The notes beneath the pieces are model-generated. The model was not told where the DNA came from, did not search any database, and saw only the letters and a list, made by a program, of their open reading frames with translations. A program made the position numbers and the translations under genes. DNA of 64,000 nt from JAJNBA01 sp035512775 (lineage in GTDB: Bacteria; Actinomycetota; UBA4738; HRBIN12), in the NCBI GenBank assembly GCA_035512775.1, contig DATKDI010000006.1, forward strand, positions 1 to 64,000, given 5' to 3'. Positions 16,136-25,199 of the stretch are shown here, in pieces (the stretch's first letter is position 1; each line of letters opens with the position of its first letter).

Positions 16136-18793
16136 CTACACCCCCGTGTAGGCGACGACGCCGCGCAGGATCGCTGCGCGTCCCGCGCGGACCTGCGCGG
16201 CCGCCTCGGGCGCCGCGACCTCCTCGATCTGCCGCAGCAGATCCACGAGCTGCTTGCAGTTCCGGATGAAGTCCCCGGGCGCCATCTCGGTCTCGACGAG
16301 GATGTCGTCCAGCGCGTCCCCCTCGGCCCAGTGATAGATCGGCGTCGCGAAGCCCGCCTCCAGTTCGCGACAGAGCTGCACCTGATGCTCGTCCTCGGTC
16401 CGCCGAACCTTCCTCCAGAGGCGCTGGAGGCGCTCGTACCGTTCCTTGGTCTCCGCCGTGGGCATCTCCCCCGAGAGCGGGACACGTTCCCGTCCCTCGT
16501 AGATCACGGCGGAAAGGAGCGCGACCACCTCGGAGGGCCGGAGGTCGTCGAGGAGGCCGGAGTCGAGGGCCTCCCCCACCAGCAGGTCTCCTTCGCCATA
16601 GATCCGCGTCAACGTTCTGCCCTTGGTGGTGAGGGACCATGCGTCCACGTAGCCCAGCGCGCGGAGCACCGAGAGGACCCGATCGAACTGCCTGGCGAGT
16701 GTCTCGGTGCGGACCCGGATCCGTCGCTCCACGCCACCGAGCCGTCGCTGGAGCTCGCTCGCACGCATCGCCCACCGTTCGTGATTCGCCCGCTCCGGGC
16801 AGCGACGGCACGGATGTGCCGCGGCGAGCTTCTCGAGACGGGCGGCTTCGCGCTCGACCTTGGGATCGGTCCGCCCCCGTCGCCGTCCGCCCCCCGCCTT
16901 CACGTCGAGCGCCACGAGCCTGGCCGCCACGTCCCGGCGGAACCTCGGGTTGCGAACGCTCCCGGACTTCGGCAGCGGGATCCTGGTCAGGACCTGCGGC
17001 GGTTCCTCGAAGTCGCGGTCGTTCAGCCGGAAGAACTGGCGATCCTGCGCGAGCACCGTGGGCTTGCCGTCGCGCGACGACACGACCACCGCCACCCCGC
17101 GGCGTCGCGCGCGCGGGACCCACACGACGTCGCCGGGGCGCAATCGAGCCACACTCTCGCGTACCTCGTCGCGGCGTCCCTGGTCGCGGGTCCGCCGGTC
17201 TTCCTCCCGGAGCTGCCGCGCCTTCTCGAGGTATCCCCAGTACTCCTCGAAGTCTCCGAGGTGGCACACCATGTTCTCGCGGTAGCCCTCGAGAGTCGCC
17301 AGATCCTGCTGGCGAGAGCGCTCGAGGGCGACGACGCCTCGGTCCGCGAGGAACTGGGCGAACGACGAGTTCAGGAGGTGGTGCGCCTGCTCGGGCGTGT
17401 AGTTGCGCACCAGGTTGACCGCCATGTTGTACGAGGGGCGGAACGAGGAGGCGAGGTCGTACGTGCGGGTCGCGGCGAGGCCGGCCACCCGCTCGAACGG
17501 CACCTGCTTCTGATAGATCACGACGGCGTGGCCGAGCGCATCGATCCCTCGCCGGCCCGCCCGGCCGGTGAGCTGCGTGTACTCCCCCGGGGTGACCAGC
17601 TCGTGCCGCTCGCCCTGGAACTTCCACAGGTCCTCGATGACCACGCTCTTGGCCGGCATGTTGATGCCAAGCGAGAGCGTCTCGGTCGCGAACACGACCT
17701 TCACGAGCCCTTCCTGGAAGAGCTCCTCCACGGTCTCCTTGAACATCGGGAGCATCCCGGCGTGGTGGGCGGCGACGCCCGTGGTGAGGGACTCGAGGAA
17801 GTCGGAGAAGCCGAGGCTCGTGAGGTCGTCCTCGTCGACCCAGGCGGCGCGGGTCTCGGCCCTGTCCCGGATGATGGCCGCCTCCTCCCGCGTCGTGAGG
17901 CGCACGTTCGCGTCTCGCATCCACCGCACGCTCCTGTCGCAGCCCGACCGGCTGAAGACGAAGTAGATCGCGGGGAGCATCCCTTCCTTCTCGAGGACCT
18001 CCACGACCTCTTCACGCCGGGGGACGTACACGCGGCGGTGGCCCTCGCGTGGCCGGGAGATCCGTTGATGCTGCGGGAGGCCCGAGCCCCGCCGGTAATA
18101 CGTCTTGGTCTTCAGCTCGTGTTGATCAAGCGAGACCACGTACGGGTTCGGTAGGAGGATGCCGTCCTGTTCCACGTGCATCGGGTGCAGGCGGGGGCCG
18201 ACCAGGTAATGGTGCTCGAGCGGCACCGGACGGCGCTCCTCGATCACGACCCGCGTGTCACCGCGGAGGGTGGTGATCCAGTCACCGAACTCTTCCGCGT
18301 TGGAGATCGTAGCCGAGAGGGCCACCACGCTGACCGACGGCGGCAGGTGGATCAGCACCTCTTCCCAGACGGCGCCTCGGTAGGGGTCCTGCAGGTAGTG
18401 GACCTCGTCCATCACGACCGACAGCAGCCCCGTGAGCGTCGACGAGCGCTCGTAGAGCATGTTACGCAGCACCTCCGTGGTCATGACGACGATCGACGCC
18501 TCCGGGTTGATCGCGTTATCGCCCGTCAGCAGTCCCACCGTGCCCGCGCCGTGCTTGGTGACCAGATCCCCGAACTTCTGGTTGGACAGGGCCTTCAGCG
18601 GGGTCGTGTAGAAGGCTTTCCCACCGCGATCGAGAGCCCGCTCGATCGCGAACTCGGCGACGACGGTCTTGCCCGAGCCGGTCGGCGCCGCGACGAGCAC
18701 CGAGAGCCCTCGATGCACGGCGTCGATCGCATCCTGCTGGAAGCCGTCCAGCTCGAACGGGAACTGCTGCGCGAAATCCTCAGGAGTGGCCAC
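16136..18793 (-). CDS. helY: HelY-type Ski2-like RNA helicase
   Basis: The protein has 885 residues. Helicase domain 1 has AAPTGSGKTVVAEFA (from residue 35), TTPLKALSNQKF, MTTEVLRNML, DEVHYL and ALSATISN. Domain 2 has a FSRSGCD segment, HHAGMLPMFKE, FATETLSLGINMPA and QLTGRAGRRGID. The C-terminal DSHCT-type region contains the GEMPTAETKERYERL segment. This is the actinobacterial HelY branch of the Mtr4/Ski2 family, thought to act on RNA. It sits in the same neighbourhood as tatC and pafBC, as in M. tuberculosis Rv2092c. A TAGACT box ends ten bases before the GTG start, so the leader is very short. Confidence 0.93.
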   Translation of the reverse strand: MATPEDFAQQFPFELDGFQQDAIDAVHRGLSVLVAAPTGSGKTVVAEFAIERALDRGGKAFYTTPLKALSNQKFGDLVTKHGAGTVGLLTGDNAINPEASIVVMTTEVLRNMLYERSSTLTGLLSVVMDEVHYLQDPYRGAVWEEVLIHLPPSVSVVALSATISNAEEFGDWITTLRGDTRVVIEERRPVPLEHHYLVGPRLHPMHVEQDGILLPNPYVVSLDQHELKTKTYYRRGSGLPQHQRISRPREGHRRVYVPRREEVVEVLEKEGMLPAIYFVFSRSGCDRSVRWMRDANVRLTTREEAAIIRDRAETRAAWVDEDDLTSLGFSDFLESLTTGVAAHHAGMLPMFKETVEELFQEGLVKVVFATETLSLGINMPAKSVVIEDLWKFQGERHELVTPGEYTQLTGRAGRRGIDALGHAVVIYQKQVPFERVAGLAATRTYDLASSFRPSYNMAVNLVRNYTPEQAHHLLNSSFAQFLADRGVVALERSRQQDLATLEGYRENMVCHLGDFEEYWGYLEKARQLREEDRRTRDQGRRDEVRESVARLRPGDVVWVPRARRRGVAVVVSSRDGKPTVLAQDRQFFRLNDRDFEEPPQVLTRIPLPKSGSVRNPRFRRDVAARLVALDVKAGGGRRRGRTDPKVEREAARLEKLAAAHPCRRCPERANHERWAMRASELQRRLGGVERRIRVRTETLARQFDRVLSVLRALGYVDAWSLTTKGRTLTRIYGEGDLLVGEALDSGLLDDLRPSEVVALLSAVIYEGRERVPLSGEMPTAETKERYERLQRLWRKVRRTEDEHQVQLCRELEAGFATPIYHWAEGDALDDILVETEMAPGDFIRNCKQLVDLLRQIEEVAAPEAAAQVRAGRAAILRGVVAYTGV

Positions 18794-18803
18794 GGGTGTG
18801 GCC

Positions 18804-18809
18804 AGTCTA
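18804..18809 (-). promoter_or_regulatory. -10 box of helY
   Basis: TAGACT on the minus strand ends ten bases before the GTG start, and no Shine-Dalgarno sequence is visible. Confidence 0.45.
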
Positions 18810-18862
18810 CGAGCGGGTTCCGGACGGCCGGGCTCGGTTCGGTGCGACTCGGGGTTGGCGTG

Positions 18863-19594
18863 TCAGGCGCCGACGGGCGGGATCATGCCGTCGAGGGCCG
18901 TGTGGAACGCCTCGGGAGCCTCGAGGTTGGAGATGTGCCCGGCGCCCTCGATCCGCAGGAGCTCCGCGCCGGGCACGCGGCCGGCGATGCCGGCGGTCAC
19001 GTCGGGCGGGATCAACCGGTCGGCCGTGCCGGTGATCACGAGGGTGGGCACGTCGATCCCCGGGAGGTCCGGCACGGAATCCGGACGCTCCGCCATCCCG
19101 AGCGCGGCGGCCGCGATCCCCCCAGGCGTCTGGTCGGCGATCATGGCCTTCACGCGCTCCCGGAGCTCCACGGGGGCTTCCTCCGCGAGCAGCGGCGGTG
19201 GCTCCTCCACCAGGAACCCGTGGCCCTCCTTCTTCAGGCGTTCGGCCAGGGCGCGGCGCCCGGCCGCGCCTTCCGGCGGGTCCGGCTCCGCCCGGGTGTT
19301 GGCGAGCACCAGGGCCGAGATGCGCGGCCGCGCGACCCTCCAGAGCTCGAAGGCGACGTAGCCGCCCATCGAGAGCCCGCACACGATGGCGGTGTCGACC
19401 CCCGCCTCGTCGAGTGCTCGCACGCAGTGCTCGGCCGCGAGCGCCATCGTGAGGACCTCGGGTCCCTCCGTGCCCCCGAAGCCGGGGAGGTGGGGTGCGA
19501 CGATCGGCAGACGCGCGCCGAGGGCGGTCAGCTGTGGTTCCCACATGCGGGCGTCCAACGGGAACGCGTGGATCAACAGCAGGCCCGTGGTCAT
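18863..19594 (-). CDS. Alpha/beta hydrolase
   Basis: The protein has 243 residues and is a single alpha/beta hydrolase domain. The oxyanion region is HAFPLDARMW, the nucleophile elbow is CGLSMGGYVA (Ser), the acid is in ITGTADRLIPPD and the His is in GAGHISNLE. It resembles the 3-oxoadipate enol-lactonase/esterase branch, but no catabolic genes are adjacent, so the substrate is open. It starts four bases after the stop of the upstream diacylglycerol kinase, implying one transcript. Confidence 0.88.
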   Translation of the reverse strand: MTTGLLLIHAFPLDARMWEPQLTALGARLPIVAPHLPGFGGTEGPEVLTMALAAEHCVRALDEAGVDTAIVCGLSMGGYVAFELWRVARPRISALVLANTRAEPDPPEGAAGRRALAERLKKEGHGFLVEEPPPLLAEEAPVELRERVKAMIADQTPGGIAAAALGMAERPDSVPDLPGIDVPTLVITGTADRLIPPDVTAGIAGRVPGAELLRIEGAGHISNLEAPEAFHTALDGMIPPVGA

Positions 19595-19598
19595 GCGC

Positions 19599-20513
19599 TC
19601 ACCGTACGCCCTTGGCGTCGGGCCCGACCACCACCGGCAGGGCCGCGGGACGGACCTCGAAGATCGCCGGGAGCGAGCCGAGCAGCTCTCCGTCCGCGTA
19701 CACGAGGACGCGTCGGTCCGCTTCGACCTGCACCCGGGTGCCCGTCCGCATACGCACCTTGGGATGCGTCGTGTGGGAGCCGAGGAACACGCGCGGGAAC
19801 GCTCGAAGGAACGCCGGCTTCGAGAGCGCTTCGACGATGCAGACGTCCAGCAGCCCGTCGTTCATGACGGCGTTCGGGAGAACCTTCATCCCTCCCCCGG
19901 TCCAGCGGCCGCTTCCCACCTCGACCAGCATCGCGTCCAGCTCCATCCGTTCGTCGTCGACCTGGATGGTGAACGCAGCCGGCGAGTACCGGGAAAGCGT
20001 CTTCAGCAACGCGACGATGTACGTGCCGGTCGCTCCGAGGTTGACCGTCATCCCGTTCGCCGTCTCGTTCACCTCCGAATCGAAGCCGGCGCCGGCGATG
20101 TTCACGAAGCTCCTCTTGTCGGCGCCCGTCGTGACCTCGATGAGGTCGAGGTCGACGATCTTCGGGTTGGCGAGCAGCTCGACCGCGGTGTCCAGCTTCC
20201 CTACTCCGATCGCCTTGGCGAAGTCGTCGCCGGTCCCCGCCGGGAGCGCGGCCAACGCGGTGCCGGTGCCGAGGATCCCGTTGGCGGCGAGCGAGGCGGT
20301 GCCGTCGCCGCCGAGGGCGGCCACGATCCGCGCTCCCCCTTCGGCCGCGGCGCGAGCGAGCCGCTCCAGGTCGGTGCCCGACTCCGCGATCCGGATCTCA
20401 TGCGGTACCCGAAGTCGGTGGAGCGCCGTGGTGACCTTCCCGATCAGGCGTCCCGCCCTCCCGTGCCCCGCCGCGGGATTGGCGACCACGACGAGGCCGG
20501 GAGCGTCTGCCAC
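19599..20513 (-). CDS. Diacylglycerol kinase family lipid kinase
   Basis: The protein has 304 residues with the canonical DAGK loop ALGGDGTASLAANG (from about 67) and PAGTGDDFAKAIG, then a beta-sandwich domain with a GRWTGGGMKVLPNAVMNDG segment. It is expected to phosphorylate diacylglycerol or a related lipid at the membrane face for phospholipid recycling. GTG 20513 lies three bases after the stop of the single-pass membrane protein gene, so the membrane protein, kinase and hydrolase form an operon. Confidence 0.9.
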   Translation of the reverse strand: MADAPGLVVVANPAAGHGRAGRLIGKVTTALHRLRVPHEIRIAESGTDLERLARAAAEGGARIVAALGGDGTASLAANGILGTGTALAALPAGTGDDFAKAIGVGKLDTAVELLANPKIVDLDLIEVTTGADKRSFVNIAGAGFDSEVNETANGMTVNLGATGTYIVALLKTLSRYSPAAFTIQVDDERMELDAMLVEVGSGRWTGGGMKVLPNAVMNDGLLDVCIVEALSKPAFLRAFPRVFLGSHTTHPKVRMRTGTRVQVEADRRVLVYADGELLGSLPAIFEVRPAALPVVVGPDAKGVR

Positions 20514-20516
20514 GGG

Positions 20517-21230
20517 CTACGCGCCCGGGATGGTGGGCTGCCGGGTGATCCCGGCGGCGGCGAGCGCCTCGGTGTGATGGGTCTGGAAGCGAAGCAGGGC
20601 CGCGTCACCATCGGCGAAGAGAGCTTGGGCGCGAGCGAGTGCCGCACGGCGTTCGTTCCCCTCGAGATCGGCCGCCAGCACCCCGACGAGCGTGGCCTGA
20701 CGGGAGAACTCGATCGCGGTGAGCAGCTCGTCCCTGGCGGACAGGAACCGGAGCACCTGTCCCTGATCGAAGCCCTTGTCGGCGAGCGAGCTCGAGAGCT
20801 CATACGTCTCGATGGCATCCGTCGTCTTCTTGGCGTCGTCCGCGGCCGTCCCCAGCGTGTCCGCGGCACCCTTCGGCGTCCTCTCGGCGAGCCCGGAGAG
20901 GAGTTCGCGGACCTCCGGGAGGAGGATCGGGGGCCGGCCCTCCGTGATCTGCCCGATCGTGCCGACCTCGGTCGTGACTAGGTCCTCCCACGCGGCGCCC
21001 GCCCGCCGCCGCAGGAGCTCCTGCTCACGGTCGCGCTCGGAGGTCTCTTGCGCGCGGAGACCGTTCGTCAGCCAGATCCCTCCCCAGAACACCAGGAGAC
21101 CGGCCACGAAGGCAGCGATGACCTGCACGCCACGGCGCCGTGCGAACGGCACCGGAACAGGGACCGGCCCACGCCTCGGCGCGCGCACGGACTGCCTCGT
21201 CCTCGTTCGTCCCTTGCCCTTGATCGCCAT
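20517..21230 (-). CDS. Single-pass membrane protein of unknown function
   Basis: The protein has 237 residues. A very basic N-terminus (KGKGRTRTRQSVRAPRRG) precedes one membrane helix at about 34-52 (VIAAFVAGLLVFWGGIWL). The remaining 180 residues are helical and charged, with Ala/Glu-rich segments that could form coiled coils, and would lie outside the membrane. I do not recognise a family. It starts ten bases after the end of tatC; M. tuberculosis also has a membrane protein (Rv2091c) next to helY and tatC. Confidence 0.75.
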   Translation of the reverse strand: MAIKGKGRTRTRQSVRAPRRGPVPVPVPFARRRGVQVIAAFVAGLLVFWGGIWLTNGLRAQETSERDREQELLRRRAGAAWEDLVTTEVGTIGQITEGRPPILLPEVRELLSGLAERTPKGAADTLGTAADDAKKTTDAIETYELSSSLADKGFDQGQVLRFLSARDELLTAIEFSRQATLVGVLAADLEGNERRAALARAQALFADGDAALLRFQTHHTEALAAAGITRQPTIPGA

Positions 21231-21240
21231 GGTCGTCGTC

Positions 21241-22023
21241 CTATCGCTTCAGTAAGCGGCTTGCGATGATAGCTCCCTCGTAGAAGACGTAGAGCGGGAT
21301 CAACAGCGCGAGCATCGAGATCGGATCTCCCCCCGGCGTGATCAAGGCCGAGAAGATCGCGAGGCCGAGGATCACCTGGCGCCGATACTTCCGCATCGTC
21401 TCGTTCGTGAGGACCCCCGCCGCGGTGAGCGATATGAGCAGGATCGGGAACTCGAATCCGAGGCCGAACGCGAGGACCGTGAAGATCACGAAGCCGATGT
21501 ACTTGTCGACGGTGAGGAGTGGACTGATGAAGTCGCCGCCGACGCCCAACAGGAAGCTGAGTGCTCTCGGCAGCGTCAGGTAGGCGGCGAGGCCCCCGAG
21601 GAGGAACAGGACGAGCGAGAGCGCCACGAACGGGATGGCCCACTTGCGCTCTCGTGACGTGAGCCCCGGCACGATGAACGCCCAGAGCTGGTACAGGATC
21701 ACCGGCAACGCCACGATCAACGCGAGGAACATGATCACCTTCACGGTGATCATGAACCCGTCGACCGCCCCGAGGAAGATGAGTGAGCAGCCCTGCTGTT
21801 CGAACGGAGCCTTGTCTGGGTTGTCGCGGAGGAAGTCGCAGTACGGGCTCTTGATGAGCCTCATCGCGGGTTCGAAGAGGAAGAAGCCGGCGGCCAACCC
21901 GGCCAGCAGAGCCCAAAGACAGATCACCAACCGGTGGCGGAGCTCCTTGAGGTGGGCCATCAGCGACATCGCGCCCTCGCGCTCCTCCGGGCTCTTCCGC
22001 CGCCACCTGGGAAGGGTTCTCAT
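21241..22023 (-). CDS. tatC: Sec-independent translocase TatC
   Basis: The protein has 260 residues with six membrane helices. MSLMAHLKELRHRL is the family's N-terminal signature, and the conserved Glu of the first periplasmic/cytoplasmic boundary and F-x-F-x-x-P (FGLGFEFPILL) are present. TatC binds the twin-arginine signal and recruits TatA/B. ATG 22023 overlaps the stop of the upstream tat gene in ATGA. Confidence 0.96.
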   Translation of the reverse strand: MRTLPRWRRKSPEEREGAMSLMAHLKELRHRLVICLWALLAGLAAGFFLFEPAMRLIKSPYCDFLRDNPDKAPFEQQGCSLIFLGAVDGFMITVKVIMFLALIVALPVILYQLWAFIVPGLTSRERKWAIPFVALSLVLFLLGGLAAYLTLPRALSFLLGVGGDFISPLLTVDKYIGFVIFTVLAFGLGFEFPILLISLTAAGVLTNETMRKYRRQVILGLAIFSALITPGGDPISMLALLIPLYVFYEGAIIASRLLKR

Positions 22024-22451
22024 GAGTGAGAGGGGGTCCCGGGTTCGGTGTCGCCGCCGGTCGGTGGGCGGTCGGTGGGCGCGTCCTCGACGAGCCGGTC
22101 GGCGGGCGCACCCCCCACTTCCTCAACCTCACCTGCGGCGGGCGTGGCCCGCGGCTTCCGGGGCGTCGTCTCGGCCTCGTCTCGGATCGTCTGCTTCGTT
22201 CGACGAACGGCGCCCTTCACGTCGGTGGCCTGCTTGATGCCGCCGGTGACCTTCCGGAACTCGTTGGCCGCGTCCCGCATCTCGTCTTTGACCTCGGACG
22301 ACACCATGCTCCGAACCTCGTTCTGTACGTCCCGGAACTGGCGGAGCACCCGGCCGACGGACCGGGCGAGCTCGGGCAGGCGTTCAGGCCCCACCACGAT
22401 CAGCGCCACGGCGAGTACGACGAGTAGCTCGAGGGGTCCTACGTTCAGCAT
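22020..22451 (-). CDS. TatA/TatB family translocase subunit
   Basis: The protein has 143 residues. It starts MLNVGPLELLVVLAVALIVV, followed by GPERLPELARSVGR, the membrane helix, hinge and amphipathic helix of the TatA/B family. The long charged tail (to about residue 90) and Pro/Glu-rich end favour TatB, but this cannot be settled by eye. The start is set at 22451 because the family begins directly at this Met; the frame upstream is Arg/Pro-rich without a site. No other TatA-like gene is in the window, so a dedicated TatA is either elsewhere or replaced by this one. Confidence 0.88.
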   Translation of the reverse strand: MLNVGPLELLVVLAVALIVVGPERLPELARSVGRVLRQFRDVQNEVRSMVSSEVKDEMRDAANEFRKVTGGIKQATDVKGAVRRTKQTIRDEAETTPRKPRATPAAGEVEEVGGAPADRLVEDAPTDRPPTGGDTEPGTPSHS

Positions 22452-22479
22452 CGGCTTCGGGACGTGCCCGACAGGGATT

Positions 22480-22725
22480 CTATCGGTGGGCCCTGTGCCG
22501 GGCCGGTCGCTTCGCGGACGCCCGTCCCGACAGGCCGGCCGCCGCATCGGCGGCTCGCGCCGACTCGGCGGCCAGCTCGTCGGCGATCGGCTGGAGCTCG
22601 TCCTGCAGGCGGCTCGCGGTGCGCCCCAGCAGGATCACATGGCGTACGAGGAACCCGAGCATCACGAGCAACGCGACGGTCGTGGTGAGTCCGACGACGA
22701 GCCACACGACGAGCCAGGGTCTCAT
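22480..22725 (-). CDS. Small single-pass membrane protein
   Basis: The protein has 81 residues. A helix at 4-30 (VVWLVVGLTTTVALLVMLGF) is followed by an Ala-rich charged helix (ELAAESARAADAAAGLSG) and a basic end (KRPARHRAHR). It lies 28 bases upstream of tatA/B in the same direction. No family is recognised; its position suggests a cell-envelope role. Confidence 0.65.
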   Translation of the reverse strand: MRPWLVVWLVVGLTTTVALLVMLGFLVRHVILLGRTASRLQDELQPIADELAAESARAADAAAGLSGRASAKRPARHRAHR

Positions 22726-22766
22726 GCGAGTGATGGTACCGGGGGGATACGGACAGCGGGGCAGCG

Positions 22767-23144
22767 CTACGACTCGTCGGAGCCGGCGAGGAACTTGTTG
22801 AGGTAGCGCTCGTCCTCGAGGAGGAAATGGAACTCGATGACGTCGTCGATCGTGAACGCCGGGCCGTCCATCGCGTGTTCGAGGGCTTCCATCGTCGCGA
22901 CGGGCTCCTGATCGAACAGCGTCTCACTGACTTCGCCGATGCCTCGCGGTTCGAGGTCCACTCCCGCAGAGACGAGGAGGGCGACGATCTTCCGGTCGGC
23001 GCGCTTCTCGACCGAGTCGTCGCAGCGGGGACAGGTGAAGCGATAGCTCCCTTCCCTGCCGCTGGAGCGGACCGAGAGCGAGATCGCCTCGGGGCCCATG
23101 TCGACCTCGCCGCAGCGGGGGCACGTTGTCCGGATGGTGGTCAT
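22767..23144 (-). CDS. Zinc ribbon protein of unknown function
   Basis: The protein has 125 residues. Two CxxC pairs (TTCPRCGEVDMGPEA and FTCPRCDDSVEKRAD) form a zinc ribbon in the first 55 residues. The acidic C-terminal half has DDVIEFHFLLEDERYLNKFL. ATG 23144 is chosen because the motif begins right after it; a longer frame upstream is Arg-rich. It lies between tat and pafC on the same strand. Function unknown. Confidence 0.75.
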   Translation of the reverse strand: MTTIRTTCPRCGEVDMGPEAISLSVRSSGREGSYRFTCPRCDDSVEKRADRKIVALLVSAGVDLEPRGIGEVSETLFDQEPVATMEALEHAMDGPAFTIDDVIEFHFLLEDERYLNKFLAGSDES

Positions 23145-23217
23145 CTCACGACTGCTATCGGCCCGGTTCCGGCGGGCCTTGAGGATCGGGAGCGTTGTCG
23201 GGGCTAGACCCGTATGA

Positions 23218-24177
23218 CTAGGTCTTGTGGCCATAGCGGTGCAGCGTCTCCCGAGCGAGATCGCGTGCCTGGTCGCGGAGCTCGGGAGGCTCCACGACCT
23301 CGGCGTCGTCGCCCACGCGGAGCAACAGACGGGCCACCCATCCGAGCTGCCGCGCGGGCAGCGTCAGCTCGACGCCGCCGTCATCACGTTCCTCGACGTC
23401 CGTGGTCGCGTAGTACTCCGCGATCCATCGGGCCGCGGGTCGCAACCGGAGCCGAACTGCCACGTCCTCGCCCGTCGGGGAGTAGAGGTCGCGCCCGGCG
23501 CCTCGCAGACCGCGCGGAGAGAACGCCTCCCCCGTCGACGCCGCACTCCGTATCCGATCGGCGCGGAAGAGCCGCTCCGCGTCGGCGTCGATGTCCCACG
23601 CCGCGACGTACCAGTGCCCCATGCCGGAGAAGACCTCTTCCGGGGCGATCTCGCGTTGGCTCCATTCGCCCGTCGATGCGGCGAAGTACTCGATCGACAG
23701 CCGCTCGTGCGCGCTCGCAGCTTCGAGCAGCACGTCGAGATGCTCCGGAGCCCGGCCACCTGTCGCGATCTCGATCCGCCCGTCGGTCTCACGGAGCGTC
23801 TCGGCACCGAGCGACCGGCGGAGCTTGTCGAGCGCCTTCGCGAGCGAGGGAGCGTCCGGCATGCCGGGTGTTGCGAGCAGCTCGGTGCCGCGGAGGTAGA
23901 CCGCGAGGGCCTCGATCCGCGTGAGTTGCAACGGTCGGGAGAAATGATCCGCCATCGAGATCCAGATGTGCCCGTCCTCGTCGACGTCGACGTCGATCAG
24001 GTCGCCCGGGCCGTACGGCGGCAGCCCTGACATGAACAGGAGGTCGAGGTCGCGTCGCAGCTGCGACAGAGGAACTCCGAAGGCGCTCGCGACGTCCGGG
24101 AGGGCCGAGCCCGGATGCTGCACGAGGTACGGCACGATCGCCAGCATCCGTCCCAGGCGGTCAGAGGTCTTCGGCAC
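23218..24177 (-). CDS. pafC: WYL-domain regulator PafC
   Basis: The protein has 319 residues: an N-terminal winged HTH (LGRMLAIVPYLVQHPG, VPLSQLRRDLDLLFMSGLP), a central WYL domain (SIEYFAASTGEWSQREIAP, HWYVAAWDIDADAERLFRAD) and a WCX C-terminal extension. PafB and PafC together activate DNA-damage genes in mycobacteria through a LexA/RecA-independent route. GTG 24177 lies 13 bases after the pafB stop. The conserved pafBC pair upstream of tat supports the name. Confidence 0.9.
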   Translation of the reverse strand: MPKTSDRLGRMLAIVPYLVQHPGSALPDVASAFGVPLSQLRRDLDLLFMSGLPPYGPGDLIDVDVDEDGHIWISMADHFSRPLQLTRIEALAVYLRGTELLATPGMPDAPSLAKALDKLRRSLGAETLRETDGRIEIATGGRAPEHLDVLLEAASAHERLSIEYFAASTGEWSQREIAPEEVFSGMGHWYVAAWDIDADAERLFRADRIRSAASTGEAFSPRGLRGAGRDLYSPTGEDVAVRLRLRPAARWIAEYYATTDVEERDDGGVELTLPARQLGWVARLLLRVGDDAEVVEPPELRDQARDLARETLHRYGHKT

Positions 24178-24190
24178 ACCGCGCTTCCGT

Positions 24191-25153
24191 TCAGGCAAGG
24201 AGCGCCTCCAACCGCGAGACGACGGCGTCACGCAAGGAGGCCGGGGATCGCACGACGGCATCCGGTCCGTATTCGAGCAGCATGGCCGCGAATGCGTCCT
24301 CGTCGGCCATCGGGATCTCCATCGCGACCCAGCCGTCCTGTTCGGTATCGATCTCACGCGCGCCCGGGAACTGGGATGCGGCGAACCACGCTCGGCCCGG
24401 CGAGAACAGCACTACGGCGCGGTCGTCGCCGGCCGCGACCCACGGGCCCGCCTCGACGTGGTCCGCGGCCCGGAAGTCGGCGGGCGGTCCCGATCCCGCT
24501 CCGGCATCGGCGATCTCGCCGGCGATTCGTGAGAGCCGGAACGCACGGACGTCGTCCCGTTCCCGGTCGTGCCCCACGAGGTACCAGTGCCCGGCTCGGA
24601 ACACCATCGCCCAGGCGTCGACGTCTCGTTCGCCGATCCTGCCCTGGGACGTTCGGTAGAGGAAACGGACCCTGCGGAGCGCCTGTGCGGCCTCGGCCGC
24701 GGCGTGCACGAGGTTGCTGCGTGCGTCCGAGCCGGAGGCGAGCGGCCCGCCACCGAGCCCGGCGAGCACGCCGCCGTCGGCGCCGTAGAGGAGTTTGCGG
24801 GCGCCGCTCTCCGCCGCGGGATCCTGGCCGCCGCTCTGGGCGGCGACCAGCAGAGCGACGAGCTCGCCGGGCTCGAACTCGATCTCCGGGAGGTAGTACT
24901 TGTCCTTCGGGATCACGTAGCCCTGCTCGGTGCCCCACACGTCCACGTCGACCAGCTCCAAGGGGACGCCGTATTCGCGAAGGACGTCTTTGTCCCGTTC
25001 GAACATGCGCTTGGCGGTGTCGGGATTGCTCTGCCCGTACGGTTCGAGCACCCGGCGGATCTGCTCGAAGGTGAGCGGCTGCGGTGTCTCGAGGAGGAGC
25101 CCGACGAGGTTCAACAAGCGCTCCAGCGGCTCCGCGCGGTCCCCCTCCCCCAT
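24191..25153 (-). CDS. pafB: WYL-domain regulator PafB
   Basis: The protein has 320 residues, paralogous to the next gene: winged HTH (LERLLNLVGLLLETPQPL, DTAKRMFERDKDVLREYGVP), WYL domain (RFLYRTSQGRIGERDVDAW, GHWYLVGHDRERDDVRAFRL) and WCX domain. It acts with PafC in the DNA-damage response. The start at 25153 is favoured over an upstream frame because a perfect TATGAT box lies nine bases upstream. The promoter region is shared with the divergent DUF3866 gene. Confidence 0.9.
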   Translation of the reverse strand: MGEGDRAEPLERLLNLVGLLLETPQPLTFEQIRRVLEPYGQSNPDTAKRMFERDKDVLREYGVPLELVDVDVWGTEQGYVIPKDKYYLPEIEFEPGELVALLVAAQSGGQDPAAESGARKLLYGADGGVLAGLGGGPLASGSDARSNLVHAAAEAAQALRRVRFLYRTSQGRIGERDVDAWAMVFRAGHWYLVGHDRERDDVRAFRLSRIAGEIADAGAGSGPPADFRAADHVEAGPWVAAGDDRAVVLFSPGRAWFAASQFPGAREIDTEQDGWVAMEIPMADEDAFAAMLLEYGPDAVVRSPASLRDAVVSRLEALLA

Positions 25154-25162
25154 GGTTGCGGC

Positions 25163-25168
25163 ATCATA
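25163..25168 (-). promoter_or_regulatory. -10 box of pafBC
   Basis: TATGAT on the minus strand ends nine bases before the pafB ATG. It lies in the 46-base gap between pafB and DUF3866, so transcription starts almost at the start codon. Confidence 0.55.
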
Positions 25169-25199
25169 TCGGCGCCGTGATACGCGACCGGAGCACCGC

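Noticed and set aside
16131..17924. Open frame reading from inside helY into the kinase-like gene at 15204
   Set aside because: Only its last part is a real protein; the first 600 codons are out of frame with helY and Arg/Gly-rich.
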